Below are positions 49,430 to 62,553 of a stretch of 64,000 nucleotides of DNA, in pieces. Both the position numbers and the translations under genes were made by a program. The DNA comes from Hoplostethus atlanticus (Eukaryota > Chordata > Actinopteri > Trachichthyiformes > Trachichthyidae). The notes below the pieces were generated by a model that did not search any database, was not told the DNA's origin, and saw only the letters and a program-made list of their open reading frames with translations. The stretch covers positions 139,501 through 203,500 of the forward strand of contig JAXDDX010000310.1 of the NCBI GenBank assembly GCA_034670405.1. The letters are read 5' to 3'. The first letter of the stretch is position 1, and each line of letters starts with the position of its first letter.

Positions 49430-49700
49430 ATCCATCCATCCATCCCTCCATCCTCTATCCATCATATATCCATATATCCTCCATCCATCCCTCCATTCAT
49501 CTCTCCCTCCATCCATCCAGTCTCTTCAAGTCTTTCAGGGACAGATTCAGGTGTAGGGTGACAGCTGAGAGGTCAAGTTAAGGGTCAGATTCAGGCTTAG
49601 GGTCAGAGGTCAGGGTCAGATTCAGGTTTAGGGTCAGAGGTCAGGGTCAGATTAAGACTCAGGGTCAGATTCAGGTTTAGGGTCAGAGGTCAGGGTTAGG
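49430..49700. repeat. (CCAT)n and GGTCAGATTCAGGTTTAG repeats
   Basis: CCATCCATCC units at 49432-49518, then five or so units of GGGTCAGATTCAGGTTTAGG and GTCAGAGGTCA up to the ITGA4 stop codon. Probably ITGA4 3' UTR. Confidence 0.85.
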
Positions 49701-49716
49701 AGGTGATCTCAATCTT

Positions 49717-49791
49717 CTAATTTTTAGGAACATAGTCCCAGCTGTCTCTCCTGACCTCCTCCTTCTGGAACTCTCTCTTAAAGAATCCAGC
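49717..49791 (-). CDS. itga4: ITGA4 last exon, cytoplasmic tail
   Basis: Reads [20 protein letters not shown] then VPKN and TAG. GFFKR is the conserved alpha-integrin membrane-proximal motif, and RRDSW matches the alpha-4 segment whose serine is phosphorylated in mammals and which binds paxillin. Acceptor CTCTCAG. Confidence 0.95.
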   Translation of the reverse strand, partial: AGFFKREFQKEEVRRDSWDYVPKN

Positions 49792-52700
49792 CTGAGAGAC
49801 AGAGAGAAAGACAGGGGGAGGGAGACAGATTTTGATTGTTTGACTCATAAGCTTATCCATGAGAAACACTGCATCTAATATCACTACCACAACACTGCAT
49901 CCCACGGAGAAACACTGCAGCTAATATCACTACCATAACACTGCTACCACAGAGAAACACTGCATCTAATATCACTATGATAACACTGCTACCACAGAGA
50001 AATACTGCATCTAATATCACTACCATAACACTGCTACCACAGAGAAACACTGCAGCTAATATCACTACCACAACACTGCCACCACAGAGAAACACTGCAG
50101 CTAATATCACTGTGATAAAACTGCATCCCACGGAGAAACACTGCAGCTAATATCACTACCATAACACTGCTACCACAGAGAAACACTGCAGCTAATATCA
50201 CTACCATAACACTGCCACCACATAGAAACACTGCATCTAATATCACTATGATAACACTGCATCTAATATCACTACCATAACACTGCCACCACAGAGAAAC
50301 ACTGCAGCAATCACTGCCATAACCATGCCACCACGGAGAAACACTGCATCTAATATCACTACCATAACACTGTATCCCATGGAGAAACACTGCAGCTAAT
50401 ATCACTACCATAACACTGCCAACACAGACAAACACTGCATCTCTTTATCACCACAACATTGCCACCACAGAGAAACACTGCAGCTAATATCACTACCATA
50501 ACACTTCCACCACAGAGACACTGCAGCTAATATCACTACCATAACACTGCTACCACAGAGAAACACTGCAGCTAATATCACTACCACAACACTGCCACCA
50601 CAGAGAAACACTGCATCTAATATCACTATGATAACACTGCATCTAATATCACTACCATAACACTGCCACCACAGAGAAACACTGCAGCTATCACTGCCAT
50701 AACCATGCCACCACGGAGAAACACTGCATCTAATATCACTACCATAACACTGCATCCCATGGAGAAACACTGCAGCTAATATCACTACCATAATACTGCC
50801 AACACAGACAAACACTGCATCTCTTTATCACCACCACAACACTGCCACCACAGGGAAACACTGCAGCTAATATCACTACCATAACACTGCCACCACAGAG
50901 AAACACTGCAGCTAATATCACTACCATAACACTGCTACCACAGAGAAACACTGCAGCTAATATCACTACCATAACACTGCTACCACAGAGAAACATTGCA
51001 GCTAATATCACTACCACAACACTGCCACCACAGAGAAACACTGCAGCTAATATCACTACCACAACACTGCCACCACAGAGAAACACTGCATATAATATCA
51101 CTACCACAACACTGCCACCACAGAGAAACACTGTATCTAATATCACTACCATAACACTGCCACCGTAGTTGAGATGAAAACTTCCATGGCCTCCACCATG
51201 GTATCTTAGCCTGACTATTTCAGGTGTTTGAACTGGTCAGCGGTTGAACTCTCACATAAAAGGTAGGGGAGATGAGAGGAAGTAGGGAGAAGCAAAATGG
51301 CCACCCTTATAGGAAGAAATTCAAGTGAATTGAGTTGTTGTTTTTTCAAATACTGAAGTAAGTCTTTTATTCTTGTGGATTACTGGAGAGATTTCTATGA
51401 GATGAAGCTCCACCAGCTCCACCTCCATGAACTTCCTGATGTGACTGAATGTAAAGTAAACTAAATCCAGCTCTGCCTTCGGTATTTTCTCTGGTGTATT
51501 GAACACAAGTATATAGTATTTCACTAAGTACACAACACAGTATTGTATACCAGTATGCTGTACTTCAGTAGGTACATAATATAATGTTGTACACCAGTAT
51601 GCAGTACTTCAGTGGGTACAGAATATAGTACTGTACACCAGTATGCAGTACTTCAGTAGTTACAGAATGCAGTATTGGACACCAGTATGCAGTACATCTG
51701 AAGGTACAGAATGCAGTATTTTTACCTTCCATAGACAGTAGATGAGAGCAGCCAGAATCAACAGACCCAGAACCAAACTGATGATGATGATGAAGACTTT
51801 CACCACTGATGAAGGTTTCTGGTTAAAATGGGCCTCCACCACCACCTAGATATGCACAACATAGAATATACACTCGTTAATACCTAGATATACACAACAC
51901 AGAATATACACTCATTAATACCTAGATATACACAGCACAGAATATACATTTAATACCTAAATATACACAATACAGAACATACACTTGTTAATACCTAGAT
52001 ATACACAACATAGAACATACATTTAATACCTAGATATACACAACACAGATCATACACTTGTTAATACCTAGATATACACAACACAGAACATACACTCGTT
52101 AATACCTAGATACACACAACACAGAACATACACTCGTTAATACCTAGATACACACAACACAGAACATACACTCGTTAATACCTAGATACACACACATTAA
52201 CGCAATCTCTGTGATTTTCTGAGATCACAACACTGTCTCTATCTCCATCTCTTCACATTGATTTATATATTTATTTATTTTACCTGTGCTGTAGGGTGTT
52301 TCTGGATCAGGATGGTATGAGGATCTTCTCTGGGAGATGTCATCAGTGCTGTACTCTCCAACAGCATGATACCATGACGACCCTGGCAGGCAGACAGACA
52401 GACAGACGGGCAGACAAACACTGTTGAAAGTGAAGTTGGATCTTATTGCTGTAAACTCATTAGATTAGTGTTTCTCAGTCATGTCATGTGTATAAGTTAT
52501 TCACATATTGTGCATATGTCTGTAGCGACTCGCTACAGTACCGGGGTCCGTGACAGACAGAGACACATGAGGCAGGGAAGAGTTAACAGGCCAGCAGGGC
52601 CGTTTTATTTGCACCCAACAACATAAACCTGGCCCGGCATTGACGGCAGTGTGTAGCGCTGTCCCCCTCTCTCCCGGCACTCAGCCACTCTGTTGCTGGC

Positions 52701-53407
52701 TCTGCTTGCTCTCCCTGCTCCACACACAGCCGACCGGATCCTCCATCACGGTCAGTCTCTCACCCTGACATCTCACAGTCACACAGGTTATAAAGGCCCG
52801 GTACCGGATCCAGGGTAGAGTCAGTCCACCGACTCAACTCTCCCCTGGATCCAAGCTAAGCCTCACCCCAGCTGCCACAATGTCATTCAAATGTCATGTT
52901 TATGTTATTCACATGTATATATATTTAGGGCATTTTCACACGTAGTTCGGAGCAGTTTTTCCAAAGCCTAGAAGGGGTTCTCTATAGTTCAGTTTGTTCC
53001 GGTGTTGGACCAAACCAACCGGACCGGACTTCTTCGTCTGGATCCACCGACCCTGCAGACTGGCTGGTTAAGATAACCAGGATGATGGTACCGATGGAAC
53101 AGCTAACATGATGAGAACAAGACCGCAGTAATGTGGCTTGAACAGGACAATCTGTCGTGATCAAGTACAGGTGGACACAGAAGCAGACACAGGGCGGAGG
53201 CAGAGGTTCTCAAAAGGCAAGGCTTTACTCAGGAGTGATAAGATGCAATGCAACAACAGATAAATACAGACAAGGCACACATGGGTAGACATACGAGACA
53301 AGCAAGCAATGAGCATGTGTGAGGGCAGAGCTGATATACACAGGGGAAGATGAGGGATTGGAATCAGCTGAGTACATCGGGCCTCAGGGACACGCCCACC
53401 AACTTGC

Positions 53408-53448
<41 letters not shown>

Positions 53449-55039
53449 CGACAACAGGAAGACAGACTAGAATTTGGGGGAAAGTGAGGGTGAAGGCTGA
53501 GTAGCTGTGACAAAATCACAGCATTGTTTTTTTTAAATAAAATCCAAAAAGTGCGAGAAGTCTTTGAACCAGATCTTCTACCACCAGACTGAAGGGGTTC
53601 CAGATCTTCTACCACCAGACTGAAGGGGTTCCAGATCTCCTACCACCAGACTGAAGGGGTTCCAGATGTCCTACCACCAGACTGAAGGGGTTCCAGATCT
53701 CCTACCACCAGACTGAAGGGATTCCAGATCTCGTACCACCAGACTTAAGGGGTTCCAGATCTCCTACCACCAGACTGAAGGGGTTCCAGATCTTCTACCA
53801 CCAGACTGAAGGGGTTCCAGATCTCCTACCACCAGACTGAAGGGGTTCCAGATGTCCTACCACCAGACTGAAGGGGTTCCAGATCTCCTACCACCAGACT
53901 GAAGGGATTCCAGATCTCGTACCACCAGACTTAAGGGGTTCCAGATCTCCTACCACCAGACTGAAGGGGTTCCAGATCTTCTACCACCAGACTGAAGGGG
54001 TTCCAGATCTCCTACCACCAGACTGAAGGGATTCCAGATCTCGTACCACCAGACTTAAGGGGTTCCAGATCTGCTACCACCAGACTGAAGGGGTTCCAGA
54101 TCTCCTACCACCAGACTGAAGGGGTTCTAGATCTGCTACTACCAGACTGAAGGGGTTCCAGATCTTCTACCACCAGACTGAAGGGGTTCCAGATCTCCTA
54201 CCACCAGACTGAAGGGGTTCCAGGTCTCCTACCACCAGACTGACAGGATTCCAGATCTTCTACCACCAGACTGAAGGGGTTCCAGATCTCCTACCACCAG
54301 ACTGAAGGGGTTCCAGGTCTCCTACCACCAGACTGACAGGATTCCAGATCTCCTACCACCAGACTGAAGGGGTTCCAGATCTGCTACCACCAGACTGAAG
54401 GGGTTCCAGATCTCCTACCACCAGACTGAAGGGATTCCAGATCTCCTACCACCAGACTGAAGGGGCTCCAGATCTCCTACCACCAGACTGAAGGGGTTCC
54501 AGATCTCCTACCACCAGACTGAAGGGGTTCCAGATCTTCTACCACCAGACTGAAGGGGTTCCAGATCTCCTACCACCAGACTGAAGGGGTTCCAGATCTG
54601 CTACCACCAGACTGAAGGGGTTCCAGGTCTCCTACCACCAGACTGACAGGATTCCAGATCTCCTACCACCAGACTGAAGGGGTTCCAGATCTGCTACCAC
54701 CAGACTGAAGGGATTCCAGATCTCCTACCACCAGACTGAAGGGGCTCCAGATCTCCTACCACCAGACTGAAGGGGTTCCAGATCTGCTACCACCAGACTG
54801 AAGGGGTTCCAGATCTGCTACCACCAGACTGAAGGGGTTCCAGATCTTCTACCACCAGACTGAAGGGGTTCCAGATCTGCTACCACCAGACTGAAGGGGT
54901 TCCAGATCTCCTACCACCAGACTGAAGGGGTTCCAGATCTGCTACCACCAGACTGAAGGGGTTCCAGGTCTCCTACCACCAGACTGAAGGGGTTCCGGTA
55001 TACCTTCAGGTATTATAATGTTAGAGAGGTGAAGGAAAT

Positions 55040-55095
<56 letters not shown>

Positions 55096-58000
55096 CGGAG
55101 CTTGCTGTAGTACTGTAGGGTTAACTCTGATCTCCAGTTGGATGGTGGCTTCCCTCCCCGGCTCCAGGTTACCAAGGCGACACACCAATCGTTCACACAG
55201 CTCATCGTCACGGCCACAGAACTACACACATGCACGCACACACGCACACACACACACACACAATAATTCATAAAATGATTTTGGCTCTATGTTAATGCTA
55301 TTAGTGTTAAATACTGAACTGTGTGTGTTTCTGTGTGTATGTGTGTGTATACCATCCTACGGGTAGATGTCTTGGAGAAGAAGAAGATGAGCTGTTTGAT
55401 GAAGGAAGCTCTGGGAACGTCACAGTCCTCCACTACTGACACACTACTTACACTTACAGAACACACACCATGAGACGACTGGAGAGACAGACAGACAGGC
55501 AGACAGACAGATAGACAGACATACAGACAGACAGACAGGCAGACAGACAGACAGACAGACAGACAGGCAGGCAGACAGGCAGACAGGTAGAAAGACAGGC
55601 AGACAGCGTGATCAACATTGATGTATTAATAATGAACAGTCTTCTAAAAGTTGATCATTATTGATCTGGTTTATTAACTGACAGATAATACCACTAGTAC
55701 TGCTCCTCTAACACTAGTGATACTAGTGGTACTAGTGGTGTGTACCTGCCAGTCAGCCAGATGCAGCAGTCTGTGTGGGTGAGGAGAGAGACTCTTTGGC
55801 AGCTTGATCTCTACCAGTGTGTCAAATGACCTGCTGGGACCAGAGTTTAACACCTGCACACAGACAGGTAGAGAGACAGGTAGAGAGACAGACAGACAGA
55901 GAGACAGGTAGACAGAAATTATGCTACTGTTGTTCATTATGTGTAAAAATTACTTTACAGCATTTGAAAATCATTTCAGATGAATACATTGTATATACTG
56001 TATGTATATATTGTTTGACTGTTTGAGTCTCTTTATCTGATTGCTGTGTTTGTCTGTTTTTAATGCACCAATGTCACCGAGTCAAATTCCTTGTATGTGC
56101 GAATGTACTTGGCCAATAAATTTGATTCTGCGTCTGATAAATTTTATTCTGATACGTATTGAACAGAATATAATAGAATTAGGTTGGTTAGATTAGATTA
56201 AATTAGATTAGATTAGGTTAGATTAGGTTGGTTAGATTAGGTTAGATTAGATAAAATGAGGTTAGATTTCATTGGTTAGATTAGATTAGGTTAGGTTAGA
56301 TTAGATTCAATTAGATTAGGTTAGATTAGGTTGTTAGATTAGGGAAAATTAGATTAGTTTACATTGGTTAGATTAGGTTAGATTAGATTAAATTAGGTTA
56401 GATTAGATTATGTTAGATTAAATTGGTTAAATTAGGTTAAATTAGTGCACTAGTGGAATGTTTTAATGTAGTTCCACTCCTAGTTTACCTTTCAAATCTA
56501 GTTGACTAGTATTATTAACCCTATTATTATTTTACCTTATAAGTATAGTTGAATCTCTCAGTGTAGCAGTCGACTGGAATTACTTCCTCATCACCAAACA
56601 CAAATGATGTGGGAGTCACAAAACTAAAAACAGACAGACATACAGACAGGCAAACAGACAGACCGTAAACAGAGAACTGGTCCAGTAGAGTTATAGTAGC
56701 AGCATTTCTAGTCTGTACAGTGCATTTAACAGCTTGTTAGCATTTCATATTGAAAACAATGGAGACATGTAGCCATAAGCTAACCTGTTAATAGCCATTG
56801 ATTTGAATGAGGGGAGAGAGAGTAACATTAACACATGCTGTCTCACCCGTGGATGCTGACATCAACTCCATATCTGAGAGGAAGAACGACACTGATGGAG
56901 TTGTCATGGAGAAACTCCTCCTTCTCATAGTTATCACTGAGGAGAGGAGAGGAGAGGAGGATGAGGAGGAGATGAGGGGAGAGAGGAGGAGAGGAGGAGA
57001 TGATGGGAGAGAGGAAGAGAGAGGAGAGGAATTCTTGGCAAACTGGTTGATGACCAGTCAGATTCATCACCATGGCAACACTATTGTTCCCTCTGACACA
57101 AAAACTATAAAAAGGAGTAGTAGTAGTAGTAATAATAGTAGCAATAGAAGTAGAAGTGGTAGTAGTAGTAGTAGCAGCAATAGTAGTAGTAGTAGTGGTG
57201 GTAGTAGTAGTAGTAGTAGCAATAGTAGTACCAGAAGTAGTAGTAGTAGTAGTAGAAGCAGCAGTAGTAGCAGTAGTAGTAATAGTAGAAGTAGTAGTAG
57301 TAGTATTAGTTGTAGTAGTAGTAATAGTAGTAGTAATAGCAGTAGTAGTAATAGTAGTAGTAGCAGTAGAAGTAATAGTAGTAGCAGTAGTAATAGTTCA
57401 AGATTCAAGATTCAAGAAGTTTAATTGTCACATACACACACGAGGTGTGTAGTGAAATGCAAAGTGGCAATGCTTAGCAGAAATGTGCAAAATAACAGGT
57501 TCACACTATTTACAATAACCAGCACAATATTTACAATGTCAGTTTTTTAAGAGCTCTATATAAAAAAACAACACAATATTTACAATAAGAGCACTTATAT
57601 ATAAAAAAATATAGTAAAAAAAGGGAAAATTGTATGTATAATATAATATGAATTATAAATTATGTGTAGTCTTTACCTAAGTGTGTGTGTGTGCATAAGA
57701 GGGGCAGTGTGTGTGTCTTGGTGGGGGCCCTGGTGAGGTCAGAGTTCACAGTCCTGATGGCCTGAGGAAAGAAACTCCGTCTCAGTCTCTCTGTTTTGGC
57801 AGCGTGACTACGGAGGCGCTTGCCTGACCGCAGCAGCTGAAACAGTCCGTTGTTGGGGTGGTGAGGATCCTTCATGATCCTGCAGGCTCTGGTTCTGCAC
57901 CTCCTGGTGTACAAGTCCTGCAGGGTGGGGAGTGTAGTTCCAATAGTGCGCTCAGCCGAACGCACTACTCTCTGCAGAGCCTTCCTGTCCTGAGCGGAGC

Positions 58001-61000
58001 TGCTGCCAAACCAGGCAGTGATGCTTCCTGTCAGGATGCTCTCCACAGCTCCAGAGTAGAAGGACTGAAGGATCCTCCGGGAGACTTTAAATTTCCTCAG
58101 TTGCCTGAGGTGGTAAAGGCGCTGCCTCGCCTTTCTCACCAGAGTGTCAGTGTGTGTGGACCATGTGAGATCTTCGGTGATGTGGACTCCCAGGTATTTA
58201 TACCTGCTCACCCTCTCCACAGTATTCCCATTAATCCCCAGTGGTGAGTACGTCCTCTGTTGTTGTGTCCTCCTAAAGTCCACAATCAGCTCCTTAGTTT
58301 TGGTGACATTCAGGAGGAGGCTGTTGTCCTGGCACCAGAGTGACAGATCAGCAACTTCCTCCAGGTAGGCCTTCTCATCGTTGTTGGAGATCAGGCCCAC
58401 CACCACTGTGTCATCCGCAAACTTAATGATGGTGTTGGAGCTGAACCTGGCCACACAGTCATGTGTGTACAGGGAGTACAGTAGGGGGCTGAGGACGCAA
58501 CCCTGGGGGGATCCTGTGTTCAGGGTGAGGGGGTTGGAGGTGTGTCTACCCACCCTGACCACCTGGGGCCTGGCGGTCAGGAAGTCCAGGATCCAGGCAC
58601 ACAGGGGGGTGTTCAGTCCCAGCTCCATCAACTTGCCAGCCAGTCTGGTGGGGACTATGGTATTGAAAGCTGAACTATAGTCAATGAACAGCAGTCTCAC
58701 ATAGCCCCCCTTCCGGCTGTCCAGATGAGAGAGTGTGGTGTGCAGTACCTGGGAGACAGCATCATCCGTGGATCTGTTGGGACGATAAGCAAACTGCAGC
58801 GGGTCCATGGAGCAAGGGAGGAAGGCGCAGATGTAGTCCTTTATCAGCCTCTCGAAGCATTTCATGACCACCGAGGTGAGGGCCACCGGTCGGTAGTCAT
58901 TCAAGCATGCTGGAGAAGCATTCTTGGGCACAGGGACAATAGTGGATCTCTTGAAGCAGGCGGGGACCACAGACTCAGCCAGGGAGATGTTGAATATAGT
59001 GGTGAACACTGGAGCTAGCTGATTAGCACAGGTCTTCAGTACTCGCCCAGATATGCCATCCGGACCAGCAGCTTTCCTGGTGTTCACCCTCGTCAGAGCC
59101 CTCCTCACACTGTGCTCGGTCACAGAGAGTGTGTGTTCATCCCCAGCGGTAGAACTCACTCCGGCTGCGCTAACGGTGATGTTGTTAGCCGGCGAGCTAG
59201 CGCTGTTGTTGCTAGCCTCAAACCGTGCATAGAATGAGTTCAGGTCCTCCGCTAGGGATGCGTCGGCACTCACAATTGCGGGGGGTCTGCCCTGGTAGTC
59301 CGTTATAGTCCGTAGCCCCTGCCATAGGCGTCTGGTGTCGCGCTGCTCCATCTGCGACTCCACTCTGTCCCTATACCTCCTCTTGGCCTCCTTCACCGCC
59401 ATTCTCAGTCCATAGGACGCTGCCTTGTGCTCGTCCATGTTGCCGGATACAAGACCGGAGTTATAGGCAGCAGTGCGGGCGTTCAAAGCATCGCGGATGG
59501 ATTTATCAACCCACGGTTTTTGGTTAGGAAAGGACCTAACTTTCACCGTGGGGATGATGGTGTCCACTAGCGTTGCTATGAAGCTCGTTACTACTTCCGT
59601 AAACTCGCTGACGTCCCTGGAACTGGATTGGAACATGTCCCAGTCGACGTCACGCAGAGCGTCCTGTAGCTCAGCCTCTGATTGGTCAGACCACCGCTTT
59701 ACGTCCCTCGTCACTACCGCTTCCCGTGCTATCCTTTGTTTATACTCCGGTAGCAGGAAAATGGCGGCATGGTCTGATTTGCCGAACGGAGGGAGAGAGA
59801 CAGCCTTGTAGCCTCTCTTGAACGGCGTATAGCAGTGGTCCAACGTTCTTTCCCCTCTGGTAGCACACGTAATGTGCTGATGAAAGTTCGGCATGACTTT
59901 TTTTAGGTTCGCCCTATTAAAGTCCCCAGCCACCACCATAGCCGCGTCGGGATGCTTGTTCTGATGCCGACATAACACATCATGTAGGTCCGATAGTGCT
60001 ACGTCGGTGTCCGCTTGTGGTGGTATGTAGACGGCTGTGGTGATGACCGAGCTGAACTCCCGGGGAAGGTAGAATGGACGGCATGAGATAGTCAGATGTT
60101 CCAGGTTCGACGAGCAGGAACGAGAAAGAGTCTTAATGTCCTTGGGGTTGCACTTGGGGTAGCAGTAGTAATAATAGCAGTAGTAGTAATAGTAGCAGTA
60201 GTAACCTTTTTTAATTAATTAATAAATTAAGTAATAAGTTCCCATGATGCACTGAGGCGTCCTCTCTATGTCTGGTCTCTGTTCTCCAGATGAATAATTC
60301 AAAGGCGTCCTCAGGTTAAACAATGGAGCCGTTAATCTGCTGTTTCCTCACCAACTTCCTGTCCAGCAGACAACAATAGCTAACGGCACAGGAAGTGAGC
60401 CTCAAAACAGAGCAACGTTCAGCAACACTAAACACTGACGTTAAGACAGACTACTACTGTGGTCCAGGATCAAACCATTTAAGGACACTCTGTTCAGTCT
60501 GGTGCTAGAGAAAGTCTTGATTACTGGGTTCTTTAACACTAAACTGTTGTTTTCTTACTTGCTGTTGGCCATAGAAGGGTGCTGACAAAACAGCAGTATG
60601 AAATGTGAAGAACAAACCCAACTAGAGCTGCTGTGTGGTTCAACTGTCCTGAGGTCAGTACAGTGGAACAGTTAAACAGTGTAAACAGCAGGCAGCAGAT
60701 TACAGAAAGTCTGTAGACCAATGAGAGCTTGAGATTATGTCAGGTGGTGTAAACCAGGATTTAGTGATCGCTACCATTTACTAACACGTTAACTAGTCTA
60801 TGTTGGGACTCAGTGACCGCTACCATTTACTAACACGTCAACTAGTAACTGAAACGAATGGATGGATGAATGATGGATGGCTGGATGGATGGATGAATGA
60901 TTGATGAATGATGGATGGATGAATGATGGATTAGTAGACAGACAGATGAGAGGAGGGATGCGTTCTTACCTGCTGGTGTTGACAGAGATGATGATGTCAC

Positions 61001-62504
61001 CAGATGTGCTGTTCTGGTTGACGTCCAATAGGAAACTGACATTCAGCTACAGGAAACAGGAAGTGATTCCAAACCTTTTTGTCAGTATTCAAATCTATTT
61101 TTCCTGGTGAGAGTGTTAACTAGCCTACCAGCTGAGCTGGTTACAGACAACTAACCTACTGGTCTAGTTGGACCATACTGGTCCAACTAGACTAGAGCTA
61201 CCAGTACCAGTATCGCAGAATGGTTAACTGGCATCTGTTTGTGTACCAGTTAACCAGTAGACTACCAGTAGGACTGGGCCGAGGATAAATATTATCTATA
61301 TACATTTTATAAATTGAGACACTGATTGTTGTAAATAGCATTTGATTGGCCGAAGCCTACAGTATGTCAGAGTGTGATTGGCCGAAGCCTACAGTATGTT
61401 AGTGTGTGATTGGCTGAATCCTACAGTATGTCAGAGTGTGATTGGCTGAAGCCTACAGTATGTCAGAGTGTGATTGGCCGAAGCCTACAGTATGTCAGAG
61501 TGTGATTGGCCGAAGCCTACAGTATGTTAGTGTGTGATTGGCTGAATCCTACAGTATGTCAGAGTGTGATTGGCTGAAGCCTACAGTATGTCAGAGTGTG
61601 ATTGGCTGAGACCTACCTGGGCATGGACAGGTAGCAGGAAGCTGGAGACGCTGCAGTCGACATCCACCAACGTTCGGTTGACCTCTTGTGTGACATCACA
61701 ACTCACCACACTGTCCTCCTACACACACACACACAGTGTTGGCGCAGCTAGTTGTGTTGATGATTTGTTTGTTTGTTTTGTTAAATGAGCTTGAGCTTGT
61801 TAAAAACAGCCAATCAGTTCTGTCCAATCAGCACAGAGACAGGAAGCAACTCTCTAACCAGCTAACCAGGTTAAGGGTTTGAATCCTGACTGCTGGCCAA
61901 ACCTGAGGGTGATAGACCTTCCAGTAGGCCTATCCACCATTCATACTAGTTAACCTAGATTATAATTATTAACTTACATTATCCAGTACTTTGATGTTTT
62001 ATGGTAGTTTACTTACATTATCCAGTACTTTGATGTTTTATGGTAGTTTACTCACATTATCCAGTACTTTGATGTAGTATGGTAGTTTACTTACATTATC
62101 CAGTACTTTGATGTTTTATGGTAGTTTACTTACATTATCCAGTACTTTGATGTAGTATGGTAGTTTACTTACATTATCCAGTACTTTGATGTTTTATGGT
62201 AGTTTACTTACATTATCCAGTACTTTGATGTAGTATGGTAGTTTACTTACATTATCCAGTACTTTGATGTTTTATGGTAGTTTACTTACATTATCCAGTA
62301 CTTTGATGTAGTGGATGTTGTTGGGGAAGCGCAGCAACAGTCTGGGCAAGAACGCGTCGTCTCCAGAGTTCATTAGCGTGGCGTTCAACAGGACGGTCCT
62401 CCCAGATCCCAGCGCAAAATACCTCTGATTACTACCAACAACAACAAACTAGATTAACCAACTAGTATAACTAGATTAATAACAAGTAGATGTAGATCTC
62501 TCTC

Positions 62505-62553
<49 letters not shown>

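Noticed and set aside
49853..51152. Overlapping hydrophobic ORFs of 92-137 codons
   Set aside because: They come from a 45-bp repeat inside an ITGA4 intron.
53566..54997. Regular 30-bp repeats reminiscent of a CRISPR array
   Set aside because: Units are contiguous with no unique spacers; this is a minisatellite in a vertebrate intron.
56160..56455. TTAGG-like telomeric repeat
   Set aside because: Degenerate TTAGA/TTAGG mix, not the vertebrate TTAGGG; treated as a simple repeat.
57067..57408. Poly-Leu, poly-Ser and poly-Val ORFs
   Set aside because: Trinucleotide microsatellite read in three frames.
57858..59811. + strand ORFs over the LINE
   Set aside because: Antisense shadows of the reverse transcriptase frame.
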